Shown here one piece after another: positions 1-9,470 of a stretch of 64,000 nt of DNA (the stretch's first letter is position 1; each line of letters opens with the position of its first letter). Both the position numbers and the translations under genes were made by a program. This DNA comes from Myroides pelagicus (lineage in GTDB: Bacteria > Bacteroidota > Bacteroidia > Flavobacteriales > Flavobacteriaceae): contig NZ_WMJY01000002.1 in assembly GCF_009711055.1 (NCBI RefSeq), positions 1 through 64,000 on the forward strand, in the 5' to 3' direction. A model generated the notes under the pieces. That model saw only the letters and a list, made by a program, of their open reading frames with translations. It searched no databases and was not told the DNA's origin.

Positions 1-17
1 GAGTCCTTTTACCCGCA
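1..17 (+). tRNA. Partial tRNA, 3' end only (amino acid not determinable)
   Basis: The first 17 bases read as the 3' part of a tRNA: the end of a T-loop (GAGT), a T-stem strand, an acceptor strand TACCCGC and discriminator A17. CCA is not encoded. The 5' partner would be GCGGGTA, but it lies outside the window along with the anticodon. A rho-independent terminator follows at once, as is usual for flavobacterial tRNA genes. This is inferred from position alone. Confidence 0.4.
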
Positions 18-19
18 CA

Positions 20-49
20 AAGCCTCTTCAATCGAAGGGGCTTTTTTAT
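20..49 (+). terminator. Rho-independent terminator after the partial tRNA
   Basis: A 9-bp stem (AAGCCTCTT, 20-28, with AAGGGGCTT, 35-43, one G-T pair) is followed by a run of T. It ends the transcript entering from the left edge. Confidence 0.75.
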
Positions 50-127
50 TTTCCTCTCTTTTCTATTCTTTTTTAGAGGATTGCTAATTGTGTATATAAT
101 ACTGTGATTAGCGTATATCGTGGCTTG

Positions 128-135
128 TATATTTG
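128..135 (+). promoter_or_regulatory. Putative Bacteroidota -7 element (TATATTTG)
   Basis: An exact TAnnTTTG match lies 40 bases before the TonB receptor start. I see no well-spaced -33 TTTG/TTG, so support rests on the -7 box alone. Confidence 0.35.
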
Positions 136-174
136 CTTTAGTTTATAATAATTCTAAATAATACAAATATATAG

Positions 175-2607
175 ATGTTTAAAATTGACAAGAAATACGT
201 ACTGAGTTGGTTGTTTTTTCTCTTACTATACGTTACCAATGGAGTAGCACAATCGGGAGGAATAATAAAGGGGGTTGTATTATTAGATAATGGACAAAGC
301 GCTATAGGAGCAACCGTTGAAGTAAAAGGATTGGGCGTTTTGGCAGTTACAGATGAGCAAGGTGCTTTTTCAATTTCTAATTTAACAACAGGTAGTTATG
401 AAGTGTTAGTCACCTACTTCGGAAAAGAACCAGTAAGTAAGTCTGTGAAAGTATCGGATAGTGCGATGTCCTCTTTACACTATGTCTTAGATGTGGATCA
501 AGTACATCACTTATCCGAAGTGGTAATGACTATGAAGTCTGAAAATGAAAAAGCTAAGAGAGCTATAGTTAAAGCCGAGATAGTAGACACAAAAGCAGTA
601 CAAGAGCAAGCTGTAACACTAGTGGAGATGATGAATAGATCGGCAGGTATTCGCGTTCGTCAAAGTGGTGGTCTGGGAAGTAATACAAATATTGTGCTTA
701 ATGGTTTTCAAGGAAAGTCAATTAAATTATTAAAAGATGGAATTCCTTTAGATTATTTAGGTGCGGGGTATAATATCTCAAGTACACCTGTTAATATGAT
801 GGAACGTGTGGAGGTGTACAAAGGTGTTTTGCCCACAACTATTGGGGCAGATGCTCTAGGTGGGGCGATCAATATGGTGTCAAAAAAGGTTAATGATCGA
901 TCAGTTGCTGTCTCTTATGAGTTAGGATCATTTAACACGCATAGAGTTTCTTTTAACTTTAACCATACTAGCGATGATAATCGATTTTTTATCGGAACAG
1001 ATTTATTTTATAATTATTCTGATAATAATTATCGTGTAGATGCACGAGTAGTAAATCCTGAGACTGCTACAGTAGATGTTGAGCGGGTGCGTTTGTTTCA
1101 CAATCGTTATCGACAGTTTTACAGTGAATTGTATGGGGGAGTTTACAATTTGTCTTGGGCAGATGAATTGCGATTTGGAATAAATAGTTTTCTAGTAAAA
1201 AGAGATAATCAGTTTGCTGCATTGATGGAAAGACCATTTGGTGCTTCCTATGCAGAGGAAAAAGCAGTAGCTATTCCTACTTTGCGCTATAAGAAATCGT
1301 TTGATGAAGGAAAGGGACAACTAGATCAGTTTTTTGCTTATAGTGAGATAAAGGGGAAGCAGGTAGATACTTTAAGAGGCTCTTATGATTGGCATGGTCA
1401 ATATCACCCACCTATCAATACAGGAAGTGTAGGTGAATCTGGGAGGCCAACATTGGCAAATCTTACCTTTACAAATTTTACGTCGAGAACAGGTCTAAGT
1501 TATCAATTGTCAGATAGACATCGTATAGATATGAATGTTGTGATCAACGATTACCTACGCAAAGGGAGTGATGTGTACGGCCCGACTAGTATAGGAGATC
1601 ATCCAGTAGATTTATTAAGCTTACCAGCAGAATACACTAAAGTAGTGGGAGCAATTGGTTGGAATGGGGTATTTGTCAATGAATTTATTGAAAGTTTATT
1701 ACAAGTTAAGTATTATATGACTTCGGCCCGTGGGCAAGAAGTAAATGGAAGGACAGGATATCTCAAAGATCAAACGTCACGTGCTGAATCAAGTAAATTC
1801 GGAATAGCACAATCACTAAAACTTAATATCACAGAAGCATCATACTTGCGTTTGTCAGGAGAGTTAGCTACCCGTTTACCAGATCAGACGGAAATTTTGG
1901 GTGATGGATCCTATATATTGTCGAACACGAGTATTAAGCCAGAGCAAAGTATCAATTTTAATGTCGGTTTTACCAGTCAATTGGGACAGAAGTGGACAGT
2001 TGAAGGAAATGGGTTTTATCGTCTGACTGAAGATATGATTTTGACAGCGCCAATTAATTTGATTTTTGCACAGAGTACAAATGTTGAGTCTGTAAAGGGC
2101 ATAGGAGTGGAGTTGGATTTGAGTTATGTACCTTGGTCATGGTTAACTTTTCAAGGAAATATCACTTATCAGGATTATCGCTTATTTGATATACAAGAGC
2201 CCTTAATGAAATATTTAGAAGGGGCTAGACTTCGTAATACTCCCTATTTATTTTCAAATTTAGGAGCAACTTTTCAATTTTCAAATGTGTTATCTAGACA
2301 AGATGCTTTACGAGCATACTATAACTTTAGCTATGTACATGCATATTATTTGAACTATATTCCTAAAGATGCTGAGCCTGGTGGACTACTTGGGTTGTGG
2401 GGTAAAGCTAAGGTAGATGCACCTAATATTATTCCTAGCCAAGCAGTACATAACCTAGGTGTTTTGTGGAAGCCAAAGCAATCTCTTCCGTTAACCATTA
2501 ATGTTGAATGTAAAAATATCTTAGACAGTAATATCTATGACAACTTTAAGATTCAGAATGCTGGAAGGAGTTTTCATGTGAAGTTAAGTTATATGTTGAA
2601 TTATTAA
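175..2607 (+). CDS. TonB-dependent outer-membrane receptor with CarboxypepD_reg-like domain
   Basis: This 810-residue outer-membrane receptor would import a ligand powered by TonB. Residues 1-26 form a signal peptide ending in GVAQ. Residues about 28-112 are a carboxypeptidase-regulatory-like beta-sandwich typical of Bacteroidota receptors. A plug domain follows at about 130-235 (LLKDGIPLD and ERVEVYKGVLPTTIGADALG are characteristic plug strings). The rest is beta-barrel, ending in an aromatic C-terminal strand (KLSYMLNY). No SusD-like partner is present; instead a DUF4374 lipoprotein follows 15 bases downstream. Family knowledge and that partner suggest iron, siderophore or haem uptake rather than glycan uptake, but the ligand cannot be read from the sequence. 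No Fur-like site was confidently seen. Confidence 0.93.
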   Translation: MFKIDKKYVLSWLFFLLLYVTNGVAQSGGIIKGVVLLDNGQSAIGATVEVKGLGVLAVTDEQGAFSISNLTTGSYEVLVTYFGKEPVSKSVKVSDSAMSSLHYVLDVDQVHHLSEVVMTMKSENEKAKRAIVKAEIVDTKAVQEQAVTLVEMMNRSAGIRVRQSGGLGSNTNIVLNGFQGKSIKLLKDGIPLDYLGAGYNISSTPVNMMERVEVYKGVLPTTIGADALGGAINMVSKKVNDRSVAVSYELGSFNTHRVSFNFNHTSDDNRFFIGTDLFYNYSDNNYRVDARVVNPETATVDVERVRLFHNRYRQFYSELYGGVYNLSWADELRFGINSFLVKRDNQFAALMERPFGASYAEEKAVAIPTLRYKKSFDEGKGQLDQFFAYSEIKGKQVDTLRGSYDWHGQYHPPINTGSVGESGRPTLANLTFTNFTSRTGLSYQLSDRHRIDMNVVINDYLRKGSDVYGPTSIGDHPVDLLSLPAEYTKVVGAIGWNGVFVNEFIESLLQVKYYMTSARGQEVNGRTGYLKDQTSRAESSKFGIAQSLKLNITEASYLRLSGELATRLPDQTEILGDGSYILSNTSIKPEQSINFNVGFTSQLGQKWTVEGNGFYRLTEDMILTAPINLIFAQSTNVESVKGIGVELDLSYVPWSWLTFQGNITYQDYRLFDIQEPLMKYLEGARLRNTPYLFSNLGATFQFSNVLSRQDALRAYYNFSYVHAYYLNYIPKDAEPGGLLGLWGKAKVDAPNIIPSQAVHNLGVLWKPKQSLPLTINVECKNILDSNIYDNFKIQNAGRSFHVKLSYMLNY

Positions 2608-2622
2608 TTATAAAATAGAGTA

Positions 2623-3888
2623 ATGAAAAGACAGAATTTTAAATCAAGTATTATAATAGGAGCCTTAGCATTGTTGCTTAGCTCTTGTAGTTCAAGTGAT
2701 GATTCGACTGTCGGGAGTCAAAATCCGGTAGAAGATTCGAAAGGAAAGTACGTGGTTTTGACTGCAGAATGGCAAGTAAATGATGGATCAGGGTATTACG
2801 CTACCTATGATGAGATGCCAACAGGAGAAGTGGATAATATAGGAGGGTATTCTATACAGGCAAGAAATTATGGTGGTTTTAGACACTATAAAGACTGGGT
2901 ATTTAGCCGCGCGAATTTAGCAGGGGAGACGGGGATTTTACGTTATAGCATCGGAGCAAATGGGAAACTGAAAGAGAGTGGATTCATTAAATGTGGGACA
3001 TCTGCTCAGCATGTAATAGTAGATGAAACGACAGGGTTTTACTTCGACGGAGAACGTGGAAATAATAAAGTACAAAAGTTTAACCCTAGTACAATGCAGC
3101 GTATAGGAGAGTTAGACTTGACATCAGCAATCGAAAAAGGAGAAGGTATTAGTAAGAATGTTTTTACAGGGATACAAACATTAGCAAGTAAGGAGGGTAA
3201 ATTATTTGTAAGTATAACTTATTCACCAGAGAAGGGCAATGGAAATATTGATAATACAGGTCAATATACATTGGCAGTAGTTGATATTGCAAGTGGTCAG
3301 GTAGAAAAAACAATTACACATCATAAAGCTAGAAATCACGGCTATTCAGTGTCAGAATATCCAGCTTGGACTTTAGGAGACGATGGAGCCTTGTATTTTA
3401 TGACTTTAGGTTGGGATTTTAATGAGAAAAGAGAGTTAGTGCAACAAAATGCTTTTATATTTAGAATTAAGGCTGGAGAAACGGAATTTGACAAGAAATG
3501 GGAGTTAAATACGAGAGATTTAGGGTTGCCAGACGGGGCAAGTTTATGGAGTTTCCGTACGTTGAATGGTAAATTGTATATAGATGCTTCTATTGAGAAA
3601 ACATCACCGATGTCTACTAATTTCTATAATAATATTTATGCATTTTATGCAGTTGATATTGCCTCAAAACAAGTAGAAAGAATTAAAGGTGTTCCTAATA
3701 CTGTTTTTGGGTTGTCAACAGGTAATGTTGAAATTGTAGATAATCAAGTATTTTTACGAGTTATAAATAGAGAGGAGGGGTTAAATGCTTATTACAAAGT
3801 AGATACAAGTGATTTTTCAGCTATTCCTGCGTTTAATGTTATTCGTGGAGGAGAGGCCAGTGGATTTATTCGATTAAGTGTAAAATAG
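2623..3888 (+). CDS. DUF4374 domain-containing lipoprotein
   Basis: A 421-residue exported lipoprotein. The N-terminus is basic, then hydrophobic, with lipobox LLSSC (Cys22) followed by a Ser/Asp-rich linker. The remainder looks like a beta-propeller-like repeat protein with recurring aromatic/glycine blades. It matches the DUF4374 family, found in Bacteroidota beside TonB-dependent receptors, often of the siderophore type. It begins 15 bases after the receptor stop and is closed by a strong terminator, so the two form a bicistronic unit. Its molecular role is unknown; a surface ligand-binding partner for the receptor is the natural inference. Confidence 0.82.
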   Translation: MKRQNFKSSIIIGALALLLSSCSSSDDSTVGSQNPVEDSKGKYVVLTAEWQVNDGSGYYATYDEMPTGEVDNIGGYSIQARNYGGFRHYKDWVFSRANLAGETGILRYSIGANGKLKESGFIKCGTSAQHVIVDETTGFYFDGERGNNKVQKFNPSTMQRIGELDLTSAIEKGEGISKNVFTGIQTLASKEGKLFVSITYSPEKGNGNIDNTGQYTLAVVDIASGQVEKTITHHKARNHGYSVSEYPAWTLGDDGALYFMTLGWDFNEKRELVQQNAFIFRIKAGETEFDKKWELNTRDLGLPDGASLWSFRTLNGKLYIDASIEKTSPMSTNFYNNIYAFYAVDIASKQVERIKGVPNTVFGLSTGNVEIVDNQVFLRVINREEGLNAYYKVDTSDFSAIPAFNVIRGGEASGFIRLSVK

Positions 3889-3910
3889 AGCTAATCAATG
3901 CTATATATGA

Positions 3911-3946
3911 ACACATACCTTTAGCCCTAAAGGTATGTGTTTTTTT
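3911..3946 (+). terminator. Rho-independent terminator of the TonB/DUF4374 operon
   Basis: A perfect 13-bp stem (ACACATACCTTTA, 3911-3923, with TAAAGGTATGTGT, 3928-3940) with a 4-base loop is followed by seven T. Confidence 0.9.
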
Positions 3947-4064
3947 ATGAGCTTTTTTAAATAATAAAAAAACAGTATGTAAAAAGATATACAGCCTAAT
4001 AAGTTAGATTGTGAATGTGTTTTAGATAACCTCTTATTGTAGCGCAATAATACTAAAATAGCTG

Positions 4065-4072
4065 TATTTTTG
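4065..4072 (+). promoter_or_regulatory. Putative -7 element (TATTTTTG) for the MscS gene
   Basis: A TAnnTTTG match lies about 105 bases before the channel gene, with a TTG 25 bases upstream, slightly longer than typical spacing. Tentative. Confidence 0.3.
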
Positions 4073-4178
4073 TTTCTATAAGTAAGGAATGAAAGCCCCA
4101 ATATTGATGCTTAGTAGATGTGACTTTTAGGCAAAAGGGGTGTCTCAAAATATAAGAGAATAAACAGCACAAGTAATT

Positions 4179-5018
4179 ATGTTAGATCTAAAGAATTTTC
4201 TTTCCCAGTTGTTAGAATATGAATTATATACGAGTAAGTCAATTTCAATAACGATAGGAACAGTTATATTTATAGCGTTCACATTGACGGTTACCAAATA
4301 TGGATTGCGCATCCTAAAGAATACATTTATGAAGATGGCGACACCAGATGTAGCTGCGCGATTAGGAAGTGTATTTAATTTTGTTAATTATTTCATCTAC
4401 TTAATTATCTTCTTGTTTATATTAAATGTTGTAGGGATTAATATCAGTATGTTTTTGACAACCTCTGCCGCTTTATTTGTAGGGCTAGGGTTTGCCTTAC
4501 AAGATATTTTCAGAGACTTGATAGCAGGTATATATATCTTGATAGATAAAACATTGAATGTAGGCGATGTAATCGAAACACAAGGGCAGGTAGCAAGGGT
4601 TAAGACAATAAATTTGCGCTGTACTATTGTAGAGACACGTAATATGAAAGATATTGTTATCCCCAACCGCAAATTGATTGATGACATAGTGTATAATTGG
4701 ACTCATGAAGACCCAGTTGTGCGTGCACGCATAGACGTCGGAGCATATATAGGTACAGACTGTGAGCTGATCAAGGCAGTGCTATTATCAGCCGTTGAGA
4801 ATAATAAAGATGTATTAAAAGATCCAAAACCTATTGTTTTTATCGATGCATTTGGAGAGTCATCAATTCGCTTTATCCTTTATTATTTTATTGATAACTC
4901 TTTTGATAATGATCGTATCGGAAGTGATATACGGTTTGAGATAGATAAAAAATTTAAGTTGAATGGTATAAAACTACCAGTACCTGTTTTAAAATTAGAT
5001 CAAGAGAAAGAAGTTTAA
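4179..5018 (+). CDS. Small-conductance mechanosensitive channel family protein (MscS type)
   Basis: A 279-residue inner-membrane channel that would release osmolytes on hypo-osmotic shock. Three predicted membrane segments occupy roughly residues 20-42, 65-85 and 90-112. The pore-lining helix is rich in Gly/Ala (FVGLGFALQDIFRDLIAG), the MscS hallmark. The cytoplasmic beta domain follows (DKTLNVGDVIE), then an alpha/beta C-terminal domain with basic residues near the end. Length is close to E. coli MscS. It sits alone before the lysozyme gene with a 37-base gap and could be co-transcribed with it. Which solutes pass cannot be inferred. Confidence 0.9.
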   Translation: MLDLKNFLSQLLEYELYTSKSISITIGTVIFIAFTLTVTKYGLRILKNTFMKMATPDVAARLGSVFNFVNYFIYLIIFLFILNVVGINISMFLTTSAALFVGLGFALQDIFRDLIAGIYILIDKTLNVGDVIETQGQVARVKTINLRCTIVETRNMKDIVIPNRKLIDDIVYNWTHEDPVVRARIDVGAYIGTDCELIKAVLLSAVENNKDVLKDPKPIVFIDAFGESSIRFILYYFIDNSFDNDRIGSDIRFEIDKKFKLNGIKLPVPVLKLDQEKEV

Positions 5019-5055
5019 AATAAGCTGTGTTTTAAAGTTATTTTTAATAAAGAAA

Positions 5056-5988
5056 ATGAGTGTATCTGGAAATAAGCAAAGCAAGGTAAAAGGAGAAGAT
5101 GTATTAAAACAATTACCACGTACAACAACTCAACGTACTACTAACACAAGAAAAAGAAAGACTACGTCTAGATCAAAGAAAACAAAGCAAAGAAATAGTA
5201 ATAGTGCAATCAAGAAATTGACATGGTTGGTCGCTATTTTTGTATTTATTGGTTTAGGTGTTTGGTTTGGTGTAAAATATAAGCATGCATTAGATTATTT
5301 TTTTAGTGATTTACGCGCAAAAAAAACGGAGAAGAATATGTTTGACTTTCGAACAGCTGAGGTTGTTGCTCGACATGAAGGCAAATTATTTGGTATCGAT
5401 GTGTCCCATTATCAGTCAGCTATTTCATGGTCTAAGGTAGATTCAGTCATTGGGAAAGCTCCAGTAGAATTTGCATTTATCCGAGCTACGATGGGCAAAG
5501 ATAGTCAGGATAAAAGATATGTAGAGAACTGGCGTGGTGCGGGTGCTAATCATATAATTAGAGGAGCATATCATTATTATCGCCCTGATGAAAACTCAAC
5601 GGAACAAGCAAATAACTTTATTAAGAATGTAACGCTGACAGAAGGAGACTTTCCTCCTATATTAGACATTGAAGATTTACCAAAGAAGCAGTCTATGGAA
5701 AACCTTAAAGTTGGGTTGAAAAACTGGATAGCTATTGTAGAGGCACATTACAAGGTAAAACCGGTTTTGTATTCAGGAGAACATTATTACAATAACTATC
5801 TACACAGAGAGTTTCCAGATCATATTATTTGGATTGCTAATTATAATTTCTTCGTTGAAGAAATTAAAGATCATTGGCACTTTTGGCAATTTACAGAGAA
5901 TGGTCGTATAAAAGGTATAAAAGGAAAAGTAGATTTAAATGTGTATAATGGCACAAAAGCAGATATACGTAAATTATTGATTAAATAA
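5056..5988 (+). CDS. Membrane-anchored glycoside hydrolase family 25 (lysozyme-like) protein
   Basis: A 310-residue protein with a very basic Thr/Arg/Lys-rich cytoplasmic tail (1-54), one membrane anchor (about 55-74) and a GH25 domain from about 112 onward. GH25 enzymes cut the beta-1,4 bond between MurNAc and GlcNAc. The signatures are FGIDVSHYQ (Asp115) and ILDIED (Asp204, Glu206), the expected acidic catalytic cluster, plus WHFWQFT near the C-terminus. The anchor places the domain in the periplasm, so a role in peptidoglycan turnover is inferred rather than secretion as a bacteriolysin. It converges with the ABC permease, with only one base between the stop codons. Confidence 0.9.
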   Translation: MSVSGNKQSKVKGEDVLKQLPRTTTQRTTNTRKRKTTSRSKKTKQRNSNSAIKKLTWLVAIFVFIGLGVWFGVKYKHALDYFFSDLRAKKTEKNMFDFRTAEVVARHEGKLFGIDVSHYQSAISWSKVDSVIGKAPVEFAFIRATMGKDSQDKRYVENWRGAGANHIIRGAYHYYRPDENSTEQANNFIKNVTLTEGDFPPILDIEDLPKKQSMENLKVGLKNWIAIVEAHYKVKPVLYSGEHYYNNYLHREFPDHIIWIANYNFFVEEIKDHWHFWQFTENGRIKGIKGKVDLNVYNGTKADIRKLLIK

Positions 5989-5989
5989 A

Positions 5990-7075
5990 CTATTGTTTAA
6001 CGTCTAGAGCATCTCTTAGTGCATTACCGATTAGCATGAAACTAACTACTAATAAGAACATAGCAAATCCAGGTAAAAGAGCTAAATAAGGTTTTCCTAA
6101 GAGAATGTAATTGTAGTTTTCTTTAATCATCGCCCCCCAGCTTGGTGTTGGCACTTGAGTCCCTAAACCTAAGAAGCTAAGACCACTTTCCATCAGAATA
6201 GCTGATGCGAAATTAGCTGCTGAGATAACAATGACTGGTGCCATACAGTTTGGCAAAATATGCTTTGTAATAATACGATAATCGTTGTAGCCTAGTGCAC
6301 GAGCAGCCGTTATGTACTGCTGTTCTTTAGTGCTAATCACTTGGCCTCTAACTACACGGGCCACTTCTACCCACATGGTTAATCCTACAGCGATAAAGAC
6401 TTGCCAAAAGCCTTTGCCTAAGGCTAATGTAATAGCAATAACAAGTAGTAATGTTGGAATAGACCAGAATACATTGATTAGCCACAAGATACAAGTGTCT
6501 ATTTTTCCTCCATAATATCCGGCAATTGCCCCTAGGCTAATACCGATAACTAAGGATATAAGCACGGCTACAAATCCGATAGATAGAGAAACACGTGATC
6601 CGATGAGTAGTCGACTTAGGTAATCTCTTCCTTGATTATCAGTGCCTAACCAAAAGTTTTTTGTACGAACAATCTCGTTGATATTCTCCGTTTTAAAGGA
6701 ATGCAAGGATAGTTGCTTGTAATCTTCAAGATCAGGTCTATCACTATAGGTTTTGTAAAAAAGAATGTCATTTTGGACATAATAGGTACTTATAGCAATC
6801 TGTTTTAAAGGCTCTTTTCTTCCTGTCCAATATTCGCTAAAACTTCTTTTATAGTCATCGGGAAGTTGTATATAATCAACTGAAAACCCTGGTTGTTTTG
6901 AATGTAATGCAAGATCGCCTGTATTAGCATTTGCAGTATAATCTGGAATATAGAAATAAGCCGTCAAGGATACGACGCTAATAAATATGATAAAGTAAAA
7001 AGACAAAACGCCCCAAAAATTCTTTTTAAATTTTTGGAGCGCTAATCTTGTATAAGAATAACTTGTTTGTGGCAT
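5990..7075 (-). CDS. ABC transporter permease, OppC/DppC type
   Basis: A 361-residue inner-membrane permease. It has one N-terminal membrane segment (about 18-38), a long periplasmic stretch to about residue 150, then a binding-protein-dependent transport core. The EAA-type loop (ARALGYNDYRIITKHILPN) that contacts the ATPase is well preserved. Family members move di/oligopeptides or nickel. No OppB, ATPase or binding protein lies beside it, so its partners must be elsewhere; a lone permease next to prc is odd if peptide import is its job. Substrate is unknown. Confidence 0.88.
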   Translation of the reverse strand: MPQTSYSYTRLALQKFKKNFWGVLSFYFIIFISVVSLTAYFYIPDYTANANTGDLALHSKQPGFSVDYIQLPDDYKRSFSEYWTGRKEPLKQIAISTYYVQNDILFYKTYSDRPDLEDYKQLSLHSFKTENINEIVRTKNFWLGTDNQGRDYLSRLLIGSRVSLSIGFVAVLISLVIGISLGAIAGYYGGKIDTCILWLINVFWSIPTLLLVIAITLALGKGFWQVFIAVGLTMWVEVARVVRGQVISTKEQQYITAARALGYNDYRIITKHILPNCMAPVIVISAANFASAILMESGLSFLGLGTQVPTPSWGAMIKENYNYILLGKPYLALLPGFAMFLLVVSFMLIGNALRDALDVKQ

Positions 7076-7107
7076 TTTAATTAGATGCTATACATTGTTA
7101 TAAGTTA

Positions 7108-9291
7108 TTATTTCGCTTTTTCAGCACTAAAGCTTTTTAAGTCATTTAGGATATTAACTCCTTCTTCGATATATACATCACCTTGTAAGCGCTCATGCCA
7201 TCTATCTCGTTTATCTTCTAAAATTGTGTCTGTTGCTACTCGTTCAATTTCACTTGGTAAAGAAGAGAATTTCAATGTGTTTTTATACTTTGAAATTGCT
7301 TTAAACTTTTTCGCTTTTTCCTCGATTTGTTTTTGACGTTCTTGGTATTTATCAAGGTTAAGAGCAAAAGTCTTTTCGTCTTTACGTTGATTAATCCATT
7401 GAGCATTTTCATCAATTAAGTTAAATTGCTCATTCGTTTTTATACGATTTCTACTCAAGTTAACGATAGGTGTAAAGTCATTTTTATAAGCTACATAATC
7501 AGCTCTTTCAATTTTATCCCATGGCATAGCATTGTCTAAGTCTCTTTCTCCCATGTCGATGTAGGAGTATCTATCTGGTAATATTATATCACTTAATACA
7601 CCTTCTCTTTGTGTAGAACCTCCATTAATTCTATAAAACTTTTGTAGAGTAACTTTTAACGCTCCTAGGTCACCGAAAGGTTGTTTGCTTAGTAGTTCGT
7701 TTAGATCCACTAAGTTTTGAACAGTTCCTTTACCATAAGTATGTTCGCTTCCGATGATTATACCTCTTTTGTAATCTTGTATCGCAGCAGCAAAAATTTC
7801 AGATGCTGAAGCAGAGAAGTTATTTACTAACACAACAAGAGGACCTTCCCATACGATAGGAGTTCCTTTGTCATCTAGTACTTGCTGTTTTCCTTTTGAG
7901 GATTTCACTTGAACTACTGGGCCTTCTTTGGCAAATAACCCCATCATGTCAACAACTGTAGAAAGAGATCCTCCTCCGTTGTTACGCAAGTCCATAATGA
8001 TTCCTTCAATACCTTGCTGTTTTAGCTCTTTAATTTCTTTTTGAACATCAGTAAACGCATTTCTACGGTCTTTGTTCTCGAAGTCAATATAGAATTTAGG
8101 TAAGTGAATTAATCCGTATTTTTTGCCATTCAGTTCGATAACAGCTGATTTAGCATATGTTTCTTCTATTTCAATCATTTCACGCATTAAAGAAATTACG
8201 CTAATAGTACCATCTATTTTTTTGATTGTTAAGTAAACTTTTGTCTCTTTTTTTCCTTTAATAAGTTTCACAACATTATCAAGGCGCATACCAACAACAT
8301 CAATTGGCTCTTCATCAGCAGTCTGTGCTACCTTCAGAATGATATCACCAACCTCTATTTTTTTGCTTTTTTCGGCAGGTCCCCCAGGTACTAGTTCGTT
8401 GATTTCAACACCTTCAGGTTTCTTTCTTAAAACGGCACCAATTCCCTCGAAACTACCACTCATACTAGCATCGAATTTCTCTTTGTCTTCAGGAGCAAAG
8501 TAGAAAGTATGTGGGTCATAACGCTCAACAATTGCATTAAGATAGATTGAGAACCAATCTTTTCTCTCTAAATCATTTAACATGTCGAAGTACTCGTTAA
8601 GAGATTTTAAAGTGCTATCTCTTGCTTCTTCTTCTAGTTGTTCAAATGATTTTTTCTCAACTGGTTTAGTGTCTTTTTTAGTATCTTTTTTGATAGTTTC
8701 AATACTATCTTCATCTTCTTCAATAACTTCTTTACCTTCTTGTATCTTTAAGTTATCTGTTAATGTAGAAAGTACATTTAGTTTCAATTGTTTTTCCCAA
8801 CGGGCTTTTAATTCTTCTTGATCCTTAGCATAAGGAAGACTGTCATAATCAGCGTCAAAAGTTTCGTCAATTGTAAAGTCAAATGGTTTTGCTAATACTT
8901 CAGCATAAATACTTTTGGCCTCTTGCATGCGTTGTGTGATACGATTGTACGATAAATCGAAGAAAGATAAATCTTTCATTAATATCATATCGTCAATTAG
9001 TAGCTCGTATTCAGAGAATTCAGCCATATCCTGTTGAGTGAAATAACGCTTCATAGGGTCTAAAGACTTTAGATATTCTTTATAGACCTTTTGAGAGAAT
9101 TTATCATCGATTTTGGGAGGATCATAATGTGTACGATCCAATAGATAAGTAACTAACTCTAGTAAGAGTTGGTCTTTTTCTGGACTTTCTTTAGGTTCTT
9201 TAGGCATAAAGCTCCATAATAGAGCAGATATACCTAGTAAGATTAAAATAACCTTATAATTTCTTTTCATAAATAACTTAATAGCATTCAT
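7108..9291 (-). CDS. prc: Carboxy-terminal processing (tail-specific) protease, S41 family
   Basis: A 727-residue periplasmic serine protease that degrades or trims proteins from the C-terminus. A signal anchor lies near the N-terminus (about 12-28). The Prc/Tsp N-terminal domain spans about 40-270, interrupted by an acidic/lysine-rich low-complexity insert at about 187-225. A PDZ domain spans about 280-360. The S41 catalytic domain carries SASASE (Ser495) and TYGKGTVQ (Lys521), the Ser-Lys dyad. A DUF3340-like C-terminal region ends the protein. Full length compared with E. coli Prc (about 680) once the insert is counted. The nearby GH25 and transpeptidase genes fit a cell-wall-enzyme turnover role known for Prc, but this is inference. 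Confidence 0.94.
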   Translation of the reverse strand: MNAIKLFMKRNYKVILILLGISALLWSFMPKEPKESPEKDQLLLELVTYLLDRTHYDPPKIDDKFSQKVYKEYLKSLDPMKRYFTQQDMAEFSEYELLIDDMILMKDLSFFDLSYNRITQRMQEAKSIYAEVLAKPFDFTIDETFDADYDSLPYAKDQEELKARWEKQLKLNVLSTLTDNLKIQEGKEVIEEDEDSIETIKKDTKKDTKPVEKKSFEQLEEEARDSTLKSLNEYFDMLNDLERKDWFSIYLNAIVERYDPHTFYFAPEDKEKFDASMSGSFEGIGAVLRKKPEGVEINELVPGGPAEKSKKIEVGDIILKVAQTADEEPIDVVGMRLDNVVKLIKGKKETKVYLTIKKIDGTISVISLMREMIEIEETYAKSAVIELNGKKYGLIHLPKFYIDFENKDRRNAFTDVQKEIKELKQQGIEGIIMDLRNNGGGSLSTVVDMMGLFAKEGPVVQVKSSKGKQQVLDDKGTPIVWEGPLVVLVNNFSASASEIFAAAIQDYKRGIIIGSEHTYGKGTVQNLVDLNELLSKQPFGDLGALKVTLQKFYRINGGSTQREGVLSDIILPDRYSYIDMGERDLDNAMPWDKIERADYVAYKNDFTPIVNLSRNRIKTNEQFNLIDENAQWINQRKDEKTFALNLDKYQERQKQIEEKAKKFKAISKYKNTLKFSSLPSEIERVATDTILEDKRDRWHERLQGDVYIEEGVNILNDLKSFSAEKAK

Positions 9292-9470
9292 TAATAAGTT
9301 TTCAACTAAAGTAGTTAAAAAAGTAAAGATACGGACTAGTAACCAAATAATTATTTGTTAAAATGGAAATATAGTATCTAATGACTACTTTTTTATGGTT
9401 AGACAAGATTAGTAAAGCTTTAAAATCAGCTAATATTTACTATTTTAGCGAATGTAAATAAAAATAAGAG

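Noticed and set aside
3901..4101. Minus-strand open frame of 66 codons after the DUF4374 gene
   Set aside because: Its end consists of the operon's terminator hairpin, and its residues are those of random AT-rich DNA.
7085..8821. Plus-strand open frames opposite the prc gene (7085-7336 and 8582-8821)
   Set aside because: Antisense shadows of a well-supported gene.
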